Assembly (NCBI GenBank): GCA_046341775.1
Contig: JBKDQQ010000138.1
Span: forward strand, 1 to 14,925
Direction: 5' to 3'
Length of the DNA: 14,925 nt
From: SXXH01 sp041165735
GTDB taxonomy: Bacteria > Planctomycetota > UBA1135 > GCA-002686595
Made by a program: the position numbers and the translations under genes. This document shows positions 7,447 to 14,925 of the stretch, piece after piece (within the stretch, counting starts at the first letter, position 1; each line of letters starts with the position of its first letter). Below the pieces are notes generated by a model that saw only the letters and a program-made list of their open reading frames with translations, was not told the DNA's origin and did no database searches.

Positions 7447-8373
7447 ATGAAGATCGCCCTCACCGGAGCCACGGGTTTCATCGGCGGATACCTGCTGCGC
7501 GCCCTCGCCGAAGCCGGGCACGAAGTGCGCGCCTTGGTGCGCCCTGGCCGCGCCGCCGCGCTCGCCAAGCCCAGGCAGGGCGTGGTCGAGGTCCACGAGG
7601 GCGACCTGACCAATCCCGAGTCGCTGCGCGGCTTCCTGCGCGGCACGGAGTTGCTCGTGCACGTCGCGAGCGCCCACGACCACCTCGGCGACGAGGAGAT
7701 GCAGAAGGTCAACGTCAAGGGCACCGAGGCCTTGATGGCCGAGGCCAAGGCGAACGCGGCGCCGGGCTTCCGCGTGTGGGTCGTCAGCTCGGCGGTGATC
7801 GGCGCGCCGGTCTACAGCTACTACCGCGACAGCAAGCGCGTGCAGGAGAAGATCATCCGCGGCTCGGGCTACACGTGGGCGAGCTTCCGGCCGACGCTCG
7901 TGTACGGCCGCGGCGACATGCGCCACACGGCGCCGTTCCTGCGCAAGTGCGCGCGCCAGTCGGGCTCGATCTGGGTACCGCACAGCGGCCTGTCGAAGGT
8001 CAACCCCGTGCACGTCGACGACGTGGTCGACGCCGTGATGCGCATGTTCTCCTTCGATCGCGACATGGATGTCGTGTACGAACTCGCCGGCCCGGCGGGC
8101 ATCCCCTACAACGAGTTCCTCGACCTGACCATCGCCGCGACCGGCGGCAAAGTGAAGCGTCGCAACATCAGCAAGCGCTGGGCCGACGCCGTCATCTTCG
8201 TCAAGGGTCTCTTCACCGACGTGACCGAGGACCGGCGCGCCAGCGCCTACTTCAACCTGCACCACGAGCACGACATCACCGCCGCCTTCCACGAGCTGGG
8301 TTGGAAGCCGCGCACCTACGCCGAAGGGATCCGCGAGGTGGCCGCCGGCGATTGGTGGAAGCGCGAGGACTGA
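7447..8373 (+). CDS. NAD(P)-dependent extended SDR (epimerase/dehydratase family)
   Basis: This 308-residue cytoplasmic oxidoreductase has the Rossmann signature TGATGFIGGYLL (6-17), then EGDLTNPESL (51-60), VHVAS (71-75), the catalytic-type serines VVSSAVIG (112-119), and a YxxxK motif at Y126-RDS-K130. After that come SFRPTLVYGRGD (146-157) and NPVHVDDVVDAV (186-197). These are the standard landmarks of nucleotide-sugar epimerases and related reductases. The C-terminal 100 residues, which set the substrate, carry no motif I can assign. Candidates are a sugar epimerase, a hopanoid-associated HpnA-like protein or an NDUFA9-like atypical SDR. It lies 145 bases after the membrane protein gene and may have its own promoter. 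ATG at 7447 is chosen because it starts right at the first beta strand (MKIALTG). A TTG six codons upstream is possible but adds nothing conserved. A role in making a sugar precursor for the nearby glycan operon is plausible but unproven. Confidence 0.85.
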   Translation: MKIALTGATGFIGGYLLRALAEAGHEVRALVRPGRAAALAKPRQGVVEVHEGDLTNPESLRGFLRGTELLVHVASAHDHLGDEEMQKVNVKGTEALMAEAKANAAPGFRVWVVSSAVIGAPVYSYYRDSKRVQEKIIRGSGYTWASFRPTLVYGRGDMRHTAPFLRKCARQSGSIWVPHSGLSKVNPVHVDDVVDAVMRMFSFDRDMDVVYELAGPAGIPYNEFLDLTIAATGGKVKRRNISKRWADAVIFVKGLFTDVTEDRRASAYFNLHHEHDITAAFHELGWKPRTYAEGIREVAAGDWWKRED

Positions 8374-8608
8374 GCGGCGAGGCTCGGTGGCCGCGCGCGC
8401 GGACGGCACCCTGCGTGGTCGCGGGGAGCACTTGGGTGGAGTGCCGGGCATTTCCTTCCTGGCGCCGCCCGCCACCCGTGATTCCACGAATCCCCCGGTC
8501 CGAACCTAGAAATCCGCATTTTGTGAAGTCCTAGTAGTTTGCATTTCGATCTGCCTCCCCATGGTGGTCGTCGCCGGGCAGGGCGCCGGGCCGCCAAGGG
8601 CAACCAAA

Positions 8609-8624
8609 GGGGTCGGGCGACCCC
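8609..8624 (+). promoter_or_regulatory. Leader hairpin and ribosome site ahead of the beta-propeller gene
   Basis: GGGGTC and GACCCC make a 6-bp stem with a GGGC loop. It ends seven bases before the GAGGG ribosome site (8632-8636), which itself is five bases from the ATG at 8642. The 268-base gap from 8374 also holds a locally AT-rich patch around 8505-8550. There TTGTGA (8521-8526) is a possible -35, but no good -10 follows. The hairpin could modulate translation; no known riboswitch class is recognised. Confidence 0.35.
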
Positions 8625-8641
8625 GCACAAAGAGGGCAGAG

Positions 8642-10207
8642 ATGAGTGTGCAACGCATTGGACTGGCGCTGGCTGCGCTGGTCGCTTCCGCGGGCTCCAG
8701 CTTGGCGCAGGCGCCGACGACGATCTGGACGCGGGCCTTGCCGGCGAACCAGTTGAACCTGCAGGCGCAACTGGGCGACGAGGCTGGCGCGATCTTCGTC
8801 TTCCCGACCCAGAACAGCGGCTCGATGCTGCAGTTGTCGCCCTACGCCGCCCCCACCGCCCAGCCGGTGGTGTCGGGAACCTATGCGCCCGGCAGCGGAA
8901 CCTTGCGGCTTTCGGTGGCCGCGCGCGCCGCGATGGCGGCGACGGTGAACTGGGCCGCGGGCAGCGGCACGCCGCGACTGAACTTCTGGCGCCTCGGGGA
9001 AGCCCAACCGAACGCGGGATGGAATCTGCCCTTCGCGCCGACCTACACCTCGACCTTGGGCGTGCACTGCGTTGGCGATGGCGGAGCCGCCTACGTCTGG
9101 GTGCTCGACCAAGGCGCCAGCAACCTCGCCCTGTGGCGCGTCGGCGCGAACGGCCAACTCGCCTGGTCAACCACCTTGGCCGCGGGGTTCTCGCCGTCCG
9201 TCCGACCGACCGAGGACGGAACGCGCGTGCTCGTCGTCGGCACCCTGCGCACCTTCCTCCTCGACGGCTCGAACGGCGCGACGCTGCACGAGTCCTTGGA
9301 CTTCACCCAGACGAACAGCACGGGTGCCACGCTTCACGGCATCTCGCGCGACGGTCTCACCTTCGCGCTGTCCAAGATGGACGGCGCGGTCGTCGTGTGG
9401 CAATCGATCAACGGCGCGTGGACCAGTTCGACCGCCGCGCCCGCCAGCGGCCAGTCGGTCGTGCGCCTGAGCCTCGATCCCGCGGGCTTGCGCCTGGCGC
9501 TGCACACCGCGAGTTCGGGCGACTCGAGCACCTTGCGACTCGCGGTGCACGAGCGCGCGAGCAGCGGCAGCACCGCGTGGACGCTCGCCCACCAGGAGCA
9601 AGCCAACGCCCCCGCCAATGGAACGATCAGTTCCGGCGGCCTGCTGTTCCTCGAGCATGGTCTGGCGCTGGCCAGCGGACACAGTCAAGGAGCCTTGACC
9701 AACGGGGTGGACGTCAAGCTGCTGCGTCGCTCGACGATCTGGGCGTCCGCGGGCACCTTGGACCTGCCTGGATCCATCTCCAGCATGAGCGGCTGGGGCG
9801 ATGGACGGCGCTTCCTCGCCGTGCGCTACGACGAATCGGCCAACAGCTTCGTCGCTGCGCTCCATGCCACGAGCACTCCCGACCTGGTCGTGCTCGGCGA
9901 GCCGGCCCTGGGATCGACGGTGCGCATCGAGGTGCAGGCTGGCGCCGGACAACAGGTGCGATTGCTCTGCGCACCGCGCGCACCACGCACCTTCGTGCAA
10001 CTCGGCGCCTTGGGTGAATTGCGGCTCGAGCGGCAGTCGGCCACCTCGCTGGCCCTGCTGACGGCCGGCGGCAACGGCTCGGCGTTCCACGACATGCCGA
10101 TCGCCGCTAGCGCGAGTCTCGCAGGCACGACCATGATCATCCAGGGACTCGCGCTCTCGCCTCGTCGCCTGACGCGCGACTGGGCCAAGTTGACCTTGGT
10201 CCCCTGA
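8642..10207 (+). CDS. Secreted beta-propeller-like protein with planctomycete-type C-terminal domain
   Basis: This 521-residue exported protein begins with a signal peptide (MSVQRIGLALAALVASAGSS, cleavage near LAQA at 21-24). Residues about 140-410 show short repeating units of alternating beta strands and glycine/aspartate turns, for example VWVLDQGASNLALWRVGANG, VRPTEDGTRVLVVG, GISRDGLTFALSKMDGAVVVW and SLDPAGLRLALH. This is the pattern of a WD40/PQQ-like beta-propeller without a catalytic signature. Residues about 415-521 (VVLGEPALGSTVRIEV up to LTLVP) form a separate all-beta domain that resembles the C-terminal domain I recall from many planctomycete secreted proteins. There it follows varied N-terminal modules, so a role in sorting or surface attachment is possible but not shown. 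ATG 8642 is chosen for its signal peptide and GAGGG site; an in-frame ATG at 8561 would add 27 polar residues. Only two cysteines occur, unlike the convergent neighbour. Specific function is unknown. Confidence 0.75.
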   Translation: MSVQRIGLALAALVASAGSSLAQAPTTIWTRALPANQLNLQAQLGDEAGAIFVFPTQNSGSMLQLSPYAAPTAQPVVSGTYAPGSGTLRLSVAARAAMAATVNWAAGSGTPRLNFWRLGEAQPNAGWNLPFAPTYTSTLGVHCVGDGGAAYVWVLDQGASNLALWRVGANGQLAWSTTLAAGFSPSVRPTEDGTRVLVVGTLRTFLLDGSNGATLHESLDFTQTNSTGATLHGISRDGLTFALSKMDGAVVVWQSINGAWTSSTAAPASGQSVVRLSLDPAGLRLALHTASSGDSSTLRLAVHERASSGSTAWTLAHQEQANAPANGTISSGGLLFLEHGLALASGHSQGALTNGVDVKLLRRSTIWASAGTLDLPGSISSMSGWGDGRRFLAVRYDESANSFVAALHATSTPDLVVLGEPALGSTVRIEVQAGAGQQVRLLCAPRAPRTFVQLGALGELRLERQSATSLALLTAGGNGSAFHDMPIAASASLAGTTMIIQGLALSPRRLTRDWAKLTLVP

Positions 10208-10297
10208 GGCGCGGCGAGGATGCCCCGCGGGCGATCCGTGAAGCCGCAAGCACACCTGCGGCGACCACGGCGACGACACTTCGCATGCCCAAGCAAG

Positions 10298-10337
10298 GCA
10301 CCAGCGGGTCGCTCCGTCCAGAGCGGCCCGCTGGTGC
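10298..10337. terminator. Bidirectional terminator hairpin between convergent genes
   Basis: GCACCAGCGGG (10298-10308) pairs with CCCGCTGGTGC (10327-10337). CGCTC pairs with GAGCG inside it across one T-G pair, giving a continuous 17-bp stem with a 6-base loop. It lies 90 bases after one stop codon and 94 before the opposing one. It is followed by CTTGTT on the plus side and by TTGCTT on the minus side. T-runs are weak, but stem length and position argue for a shared terminator. Confidence 0.75.
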
Positions 10338-10431
10338 TTGTTCGCATCGGTCTGCGACCATCAGCGCGGCGCAGGCTCGGCCATGATGACGGCCTTGCCG
10401 CCAAGCAGCCGCCCCTGCCGCCGCGGTGGGA

Positions 10432-13400
10432 TCACTGGTTGTCGTTGGCGGACGGGTTCGGGCCGTCCCCCAGCGGACTCTTGGGAAGCAGGTCGCCGTT
10501 GCGCTGGCAGTACTCGTAGGGCAAGTCGGCGGCGGCGAAGCCCGCGATGTCCTCCACGAGCACGGCGTAGATCGCGGGATTGGCGATGGTCTCCGCCTCG
10601 GATTGGGCGACGAGGCCTTGGATGCGGAACCAACCGGATTCGCGGTGGTTGGCGCCGATGATCTCCTGCGGATCGTCGCTGGCGCCGCGCATGGCGGCCT
10701 CCTGCGCGAAGGGGAACAGCGCCGTCAGGCGCGGCTGGTCCCAGCACGCGAATTCGTACTGGCTGGACGAGGCCACCTCGTTGTCGTTGTAGCCATCGAC
10801 CATGACGGTCGTGCTGAAGGCCTGGCCGCCGGACAACGCGATCAGGATCACGCTCGTCTCGTCGATCGGTTGCTGGCCGATGAAGCGCGGAATGCGCAAC
10901 TCGGCCGGCGCCTTCTCGTACTCCGGCAGCGGATCCGAGCTGAATTCGAAGTTGAGGTCGCGGATGCCGTCGTTGTCGTCGTCATTGGGCGAACGCTCGG
11001 CGCCGATGCCCTTGAAGTTGACGCTCGAAACCGACCAATCCGCCGCCGCGGCTCCATCGAGGATCAGCACCTGGCCGATCAGGTGGTTGAACACGATGGG
11101 CTCGCCCGTGGGATTGGCCGTCGTGTCCGTCTCGCTCTTGGCGTACGCGTAGGCGTAGCCATAGGCGTTCGGCGGGACCTGCGTGGAAGCCAGCACCGTC
11201 AAGGTGTCGTTGGGCGTCAAGCGGTGCTCGCGACCGGTCGGATGGCAACCCGACTTGTCGTCGATGTAGCGGAACTCGACATCGACATCGCCGCCCTTGT
11301 TGCCGTTCGTGTTCGTGATCGTCAGCAAGGAGACGCGTCCAGGACGCGTGTCGTACTTCGGGTACAGGAGCAGCGAAGCCGGCTGCAGGCGATTGAAGGT
11401 CGGGCAGACGCGGTTGACCGTCACGCGCGCGCGGCGGCAGCAGGTCTCGGTGCACTGGATGTTGCAACCGGGAACCGCCGGGCAGGTCTGGCAGATCTCG
11501 TAGAGGAAGCTGACCTGCCCGGGCATGGTGGCGGGCGGGGTGGGCGTGAAGCGGAAGGCGTTCTCCGCCGGCACCCAGACCACGGTGCCGGAACCGGCAG
11601 GCGTGATCGAACCGGCGACGAGGGTCGGCGTGCCGAGGGTGCAGCCGTCGGAGGCCGCGTCGTTGTTCTTGACCGGGATCAGCACGCTCGTCTGGATCGT
11701 GGGATCGATGAAGGCGCTGTCGTCGAGCGCGGAGGGAGCCGCTTGGACGAAGACGCACACCTCGCCCGTCGAAGAGCAAGCCTGCCCGCACACCGTGTAG
11801 CTGGCGGTGTACGTGAAGGTGACTTGCCCCGTGGGCGCCGCGTCGGCGACCGTGACGCGGATCTGGCCCGCTTCGACGACCGCGGTGACGCCGCTGCCGG
11901 GGGCCGGCGGGGTCGCGATGGCGAGCGTGGAAGCGACGATCGGCCCGCAACTGCCGGCGGTGTCGTTGGCCAGCACGTTGATCAGGCGATTCGTGCCCGG
12001 GCAGAAGCAGGCGTTGTCGCGGATCAGCGAAGGCGTCGAGCACACCGTCACGTTGACGGTGGTCAACGCGGACTGGCACCCCTGCTGGTCGGTGACGCGG
12101 TAGGTGAAGGAGTCGGCCCCGACATAGCCTGCGTTGGGTGTGTAGGTGATGAGCCCGTTGACCGGGGCGGAGACGTTGCCGTTGGTCGGGTTGTTCACGA
12201 TCACCACGCTGCCCGGCACGATCGGGCTGCAGCCGTTCGGCGCGGAATCATTCGCGAGCACGTTCACCGAACAGGAGGTGTTGCGGCACACCTGCAATGT
12301 GTCGTTTTGCGTGGTCGGCCTGCACACCGTGACGGTGACGGTGGCGAGGTTCGAGGTGCGACCTTCGCCATCGCTGACGCGGTAGGTGAACGAAGTCGTG
12401 CCGACGAAGTTGGCCGGCGGCGTGTACACGATGCGGCAGTTGGGGCAGGGCTGGTTGCCCGTGCAGTTGCTGACGGCCGCGGTTCCCTGGCCCGCGGGAG
12501 GCTGGTTGACGACGGTCACCGTGCTGCAGACCAGTCCATTCGACTCGGGCTGGCCGCAGCTGTCCTGGTCGAAGTCGTTGGCGAGGATGTCGATCGAGGC
12601 GGTGCTGCCCGTGCAGATCAGGGCCGAATCGTTGTTGGCGACCGGCGGCAGGTTCGGGCAGTAGATGTAGCGGACTTCGACCTCGTACTGCGCCAGAGCG
12701 CGGAAGTCGATGTCGAACTTGCCGCAGTTGTCCGGCGTGGAGCCGTTGGAGATCGTGCTGTTGATGAAGGTGAAGTTGGCGTTGCCCGCGCCCGCCCAGG
12801 CGTTGTAGCAAGGCGAACCCACGGCACCGACTTCGCGACAGAAGAGCGCGGTCGAGACCACCGCCGGATCGGTGCAACGGCAGATCTCGTCGCCGTAGTT
12901 GAGGAAACTGCCGGAGCCGCATTGGGCCTGCGACAGGTTGCCCGTGTTCGAGCAGCGGCCCCGCAGGGCGATGTCCAACGAATCGTCGAGCGGGTACTCG
13001 TTGACGAGGTCGTTGACGGCGAAGTTGTGGCTGCCGGTGTTGATGCTCGCGCCGGAGGTGTCGATGTTCAGGGTCGGGGGCACCGTGCCGTCCGGCATCG
13101 TCGCGTTGACGGACCACTGGACGGAGTAGTCAAGCGCCGGGTTGTTGCACGGCGAGGTCGTCGAGACGTTCCTGACGTGGATGGCGACGTTGGTGAAGTC
13201 GGCGCGGAACTGGTACTCGACGCGCTGCAGGGTTCCCAAGGCCGGATTGAACTTGGGCACGCTGATCGTCTGCGAGCTCAGGTTCGGCGAGGCGATGCGG
13301 TTTTGTCCCAGGAAGGGCGCGGGCAGGGTGTAGGGCTGGATGATGGTCTGCGTCTGCGAACAGCCGCTGCACGCGGGCGCAGTGCCGCAATTGGTGGTGC

Positions 13401-13458
13401 AGACCTGGGCGAAGGCTTGCGCGCCCATCAACGCGAAGGCGACGAGGACGAGGGCCAA
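10432..13458 (-). CDS. Large cysteine-rich secreted protein with four cadherin-like repeats
   Basis: About 1008 residues, exported. The N-terminus LALVLVAFALMGAQAFAQV is a signal-peptide core. Residues about 35-270 form a beta-rich domain resembling the choice-of-anchor E type (VPKFNPALGTLQRVEYQFRA). Four tandem cadherin-like (Big/VCBS-type) repeats follow at about 271-378, 380-473, 474-571 and 572-683. Their marks are a start like PPVANNDS, an ILANDxD-type strand, and an end like YTPPANFVGTTSFTYRVSDG. Copies 3 and 4 are more divergent. Residues 690-1008 form another beta domain (SLLLYPKYDTRPGRVSLLTI) with the calcium-loop-like segment NDDDNDGIRD (824-833). I count about 42 cysteines, so many disulfides are expected. 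No LPXTG, PEP-CTERM or C-terminal membrane anchor is visible. TTG at 13458 is the only standard start in this frame after the in-frame stop near 13590, but ATC at 13467 would give a better signal peptide (MRSLALVLV). It is probably a surface or matrix structural protein; the partner is unknown. Confidence 0.82.
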   Translation of the reverse strand: MALVLVAFALMGAQAFAQVCTTNCGTAPACSGCSQTQTIIQPYTLPAPFLGQNRIASPNLSSQTISVPKFNPALGTLQRVEYQFRADFTNVAIHVRNVSTTSPCNNPALDYSVQWSVNATMPDGTVPPTLNIDTSGASINTGSHNFAVNDLVNEYPLDDSLDIALRGRCSNTGNLSQAQCGSGSFLNYGDEICRCTDPAVVSTALFCREVGAVGSPCYNAWAGAGNANFTFINSTISNGSTPDNCGKFDIDFRALAQYEVEVRYIYCPNLPPVANNDSALICTGSTASIDILANDFDQDSCGQPESNGLVCSTVTVVNQPPAGQGTAAVSNCTGNQPCPNCRIVYTPPANFVGTTSFTYRVSDGEGRTSNLATVTVTVCRPTTQNDTLQVCRNTSCSVNVLANDSAPNGCSPIVPGSVVIVNNPTNGNVSAPVNGLITYTPNAGYVGADSFTYRVTDQQGCQSALTTVNVTVCSTPSLIRDNACFCPGTNRLINVLANDTAGSCGPIVASTLAIATPPAPGSGVTAVVEAGQIRVTVADAAPTGQVTFTYTASYTVCGQACSSTGEVCVFVQAAPSALDDSAFIDPTIQTSVLIPVKNNDAASDGCTLGTPTLVAGSITPAGSGTVVWVPAENAFRFTPTPPATMPGQVSFLYEICQTCPAVPGCNIQCTETCCRRARVTVNRVCPTFNRLQPASLLLYPKYDTRPGRVSLLTITNTNGNKGGDVDVEFRYIDDKSGCHPTGREHRLTPNDTLTVLASTQVPPNAYGYAYAYAKSETDTTANPTGEPIVFNHLIGQVLILDGAAAADWSVSSVNFKGIGAERSPNDDDNDGIRDLNFEFSSDPLPEYEKAPAELRIPRFIGQQPIDETSVILIALSGGQAFSTTVMVDGYNDNEVASSSQYEFACWDQPRLTALFPFAQEAAMRGASDDPQEIIGANHRESGWFRIQGLVAQSEAETIANPAIYAVLVEDIAGFAAADLPYEYCQRNGDLLPKSPLGDGPNPSANDNQ

Positions 13459-14120
13459 CGAACGGATGGTGCCGAGGTTCGAAGACCGGGACGCTGACGA
13501 CGGCGCCGAGGACGAAGCCTCGACCGCGAGGAAGGTGTGGCGAAGGAGCGCGATCCTGGTGCGGTTTCCCCGCGCGTGCGCCGCGCGGAGTCAATCGGTG
13601 TCTTCGGGGACTTGGAGAAGCGGCGCAGCAACCACACCCACCTGCGTCGCGCCACGACCAAGAGAGAGTCGCGGCGCCAGCAGCCCACGCGCACATCGCA
13701 ATCCCGGCGGCAAGTGGACACGCCTCGCGCGGAGGAGTTCGGATCCACTCGCCGCGGGCGCTGGGCGCGATCGCATCGCGGCTGCACGACGCGTCGCTCC
13801 CAGCGAGGTCACGCGTGCGCGACGCGGACACTGGCTCGGCGCGACTCGCCGTCCGTCGGGGGCGACCTCGCTTGCGCGAGCGGTCGGGTACGGAACGAGA
13901 GTCTGCGTTGCCGGATCCGATCCTGACGCGCAGGAACGGCTCCGACACGCGTGTGTGTGCCACAGCTGCGCGGCGAAAACAAGCGCCGGCTTCGGAAGCC
14001 GCAAAGCCAAAACGAGGCTGCAAATTGCGAAGTCGCATCCTCGCGGCCCTTGGCGACTGTGCCCCCACGCCGCGATCTCGGCCTTGACGATGAGTTGCAA
14101 GATCGTGATCGTCTCCATTC
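13459..14120. other. Intergenic region of about 660 bases without a convincing gene
   Basis: Frames here translate to arginine- and serine-rich sequence with no domain, no signal peptide and no codon pattern like the neighbours, on both strands. It separates two divergently transcribed exported-protein genes and should hold their promoters. Visible structure includes a 9-bp inverted repeat AGCGAGGTC / GACCTCGCT (13802-13810 and 13864-13872) and a small hairpin CGGCTT-CGG-AAGCCG (13987-14001). Base composition becomes less GC-rich from about 13960 to 14040. On the minus strand TTGACT (13594-13589) resembles a -35 box, but no -10 follows at a normal distance. No known RNA family is recognised. 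Confidence 0.5.
14084..14089 (+). promoter_or_regulatory. Possible -35 element (TTGACG) of the right-edge gene
   Basis: TTGACG matches five of six consensus positions. At 17 bases the -10 position reads GATCGT, a 3 of 6 match, ending eight bases before the ATG at 14121. If real, it would give a nearly leaderless transcript. There is no Shine-Dalgarno before this ATG. Confidence 0.3.
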
Positions 14121-14925
14121 ATGACGACGCAGCGCAAGGCCGAGCGGGGCCGCCACTGTTATTACACGTTCCTTGAAATCGCCGCCTTGGCGGCATTGGC
14201 GGCCTGCTTCGCGGAGGCGTCAGAGCCTGCCCCCATCACCCTGCAGGACGCGGTGCCGCAGGTGCTGCGTTTGCAGCCCAGTGCGGGCACGATCCTTCAT
14301 GCACAAGTGCAAGTTCCCAGCGACGCGCAAGCACTTGAATTGCGAATCACTGACGCAACCCGCGAAATCGAAGCGGGACTGACCTTCGGCGAAGCGGCAG
14401 CGGCGGCCCACGCCGCCGAATACTGGACTGGCACCGAATTGGGACAAGCCGTGCTGCGCCTCGACCGCTTTTCCTTGCCGCCGCTCGAGCCCGGCACCTG
14501 GCACGCGACCTTCGACATGGGCGGGCAGTTGCCGCTCGGGCCCCGCGGCCGGGTCGAAGAGGTCTCCTTCCGCGCCGAACTGCGCGTGCTGCGCCCGGGC
14601 GCGGGCGTGCAGCTCGCGCCGGGTGTCGCGCACGACGGCGTGGTCGAGACGGAGCGCGCTTCGACGTGGGTCGGACATCTCGATGTCCCAGGGGGGGCGA
14701 GCGCGCTGCGCGTCGACCTGCTCGAGGTGGAAGCGGACCTCGACCTCCTCGCCTACCCCGGCCGCGAGCCGCGCGACTTGTCGGAGCGTCCGCACCTGCG
14801 CAGTCGACCCTACGGACGCGAGACGCTGCTGATCGAGGCACCCGAACCGGGACCATGGACGATCGAGGTCGTCGATCCGCATGCCCTCGAAGCGCGCGCG
14901 GAGTTCCGCTTGCTCGCGTCCTTCG
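14121..14925 (+). CDS. Probable exported lipoprotein with two PPC-like domains (partial, C-terminus beyond right edge)
   Basis: The frame is open from ATG 14121 to the window edge (268 codons), so the protein is truncated by the window, not by mutation. The N-terminus has a basic start (MTTQRKAERGRH), a hydrophobic run (IAALAALAA) and a lipobox-like LAAC at 26-29. A lipid-anchored or at least exported protein is therefore likely; a glutamate at residue 19 just before the run lowers certainty. Two similar beta modules follow. HAQVQVPSDAQALELRI (60-76) with LEPGTWHATFD (122-132) parallels HLDVPGGASALRVDLLEVEA (186-205) with PEPGPWTIEVVDP (241-253). The second, with DLDLLAY and a closing GPWTIEV, resembles bacterial pre-peptidase C-terminal (PPC) domains, which accompany secreted proteases and other surface enzymes. 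The catalytic part, if any, lies outside the window, so no enzyme function is claimed. It is divergent from the large cysteine-rich gene across about 660 bases. Confidence 0.6.
   Translation, partial: MTTQRKAERGRHCYYTFLEIAALAALAACFAEASEPAPITLQDAVPQVLRLQPSAGTILHAQVQVPSDAQALELRITDATREIEAGLTFGEAAAAAHAAEYWTGTELGQAVLRLDRFSLPPLEPGTWHATFDMGGQLPLGPRGRVEEVSFRAELRVLRPGAGVQLAPGVAHDGVVETERASTWVGHLDVPGGASALRVDLLEVEADLDLLAYPGREPRDLSERPHLRSRPYGRETLLIEAPEPGPWTIEVVDPHALEARAEFRLLASF

Noticed and set aside
4890..7748. A 952-codon minus-strand open frame
   Set aside because: It mirrors the membrane/spermidine-synthase-like gene, whose plus-strand translation has membrane helices and family motifs. The mirror frame is rich in R, Q, E and H with no domain.
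4209..8373. A hopanoid biosynthesis locus (HpnG-like nucleosidase plus HpnA-like SDR)
   Set aside because: No squalene or hopene cyclase, HpnC/D/E, or radical-SAM HpnH is present, and both proteins fit broader families equally well.
8391..8403. A GC-only palindrome after the SDR gene as a terminator
   Set aside because: It is a run of alternating G and C expected by chance in this composition, with no T-run and no extended stem.
10426..13497. A 1023-codon plus-strand open frame opposite the large surface protein
   Set aside because: The translation is a low-complexity run of R, D, V, G and A. The minus strand gives a signal peptide, recognisable repeats and conserved cysteines instead.
13340..14176. 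A possible plus-strand gene across the intergenic region
   Set aside because: Its product is R- and S-rich with no domain, overlaps the signal-peptide end of the large gene, and lacks a ribosome site.
1..14925. CRISPR arrays, tRNA or rRNA genes, transposons, phage genes, toxin-antitoxin or defence systems
   Set aside because: No spaced repeats, RNA gene signatures, transposase or integrase motifs, or paired small regulatory ORFs could be seen on either strand.

Overview
This is a GC-rich bacterial chromosomal segment with eight complete or nearly complete genes and one partial gene at each edge. It has no RNA genes, transposases, phage genes or CRISPR arrays that I can see. The best guess for the host is a Planctomycetota lineage. 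That rests on secreted multidomain proteins with cadherin-like repeats, a C-terminal all-beta domain that resembles one I recall from many planctomycete secreted proteins, a DUF5658-type membrane protein, and inconsistent Shine-Dalgarno use. This is inference from recall, not a database result.

Left block (1-4877, all minus strand): read in the transcribed direction, this is a nucleosidase of the MTA/SAH type, a polyprenyl-phosphate sugar phosphotransferase, two GT4 glycosyltransferases joined by a 4-base GTGA stop/start overlap, and a small DUF5658-type membrane protein that leaves the window. The last four look like one transcription unit. The phosphotransferase would load the first sugar phosphate on undecaprenyl phosphate at the inner membrane, and the two glycosyltransferases would extend the lipid-linked glycan (exopolysaccharide, capsule or O-antigen type). 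No flippase or polymerase is visible in the window. The nucleosidase is separated from the rest by 94 bases holding a perfect 8-bp hairpin, so its link to glycan synthesis is uncertain.

Middle block (4908-8373, plus strand): a divergently transcribed polytopic membrane protein is fused to a spermidine-synthase-like domain. It is followed by an NAD(P)-dependent extended SDR (epimerase/dehydratase family). Both start codons lie close behind a TATCCT element and share the string CAACCATG, which hints at short-leader or leaderless mRNAs.

Right block (8642-14925): a secreted beta-propeller-like protein (plus strand) converges on a 1008-residue, cysteine-rich surface protein with four cadherin-like repeats (minus strand). 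The two are separated by a 17-bp-stem hairpin that looks like a bidirectional terminator. Upstream of the large gene lies about 660 bases without a convincing gene. Beyond it, a probable lipoprotein with two PPC-like beta domains runs off the right edge.

I found no coherent new system. The observations most worth checking are the non-standard start of the large surface protein, its unusual cysteine load, the altered DxxDP-type motif in the spermidine-synthase-like protein, and the unexplained intergenic region at 13459-14120.
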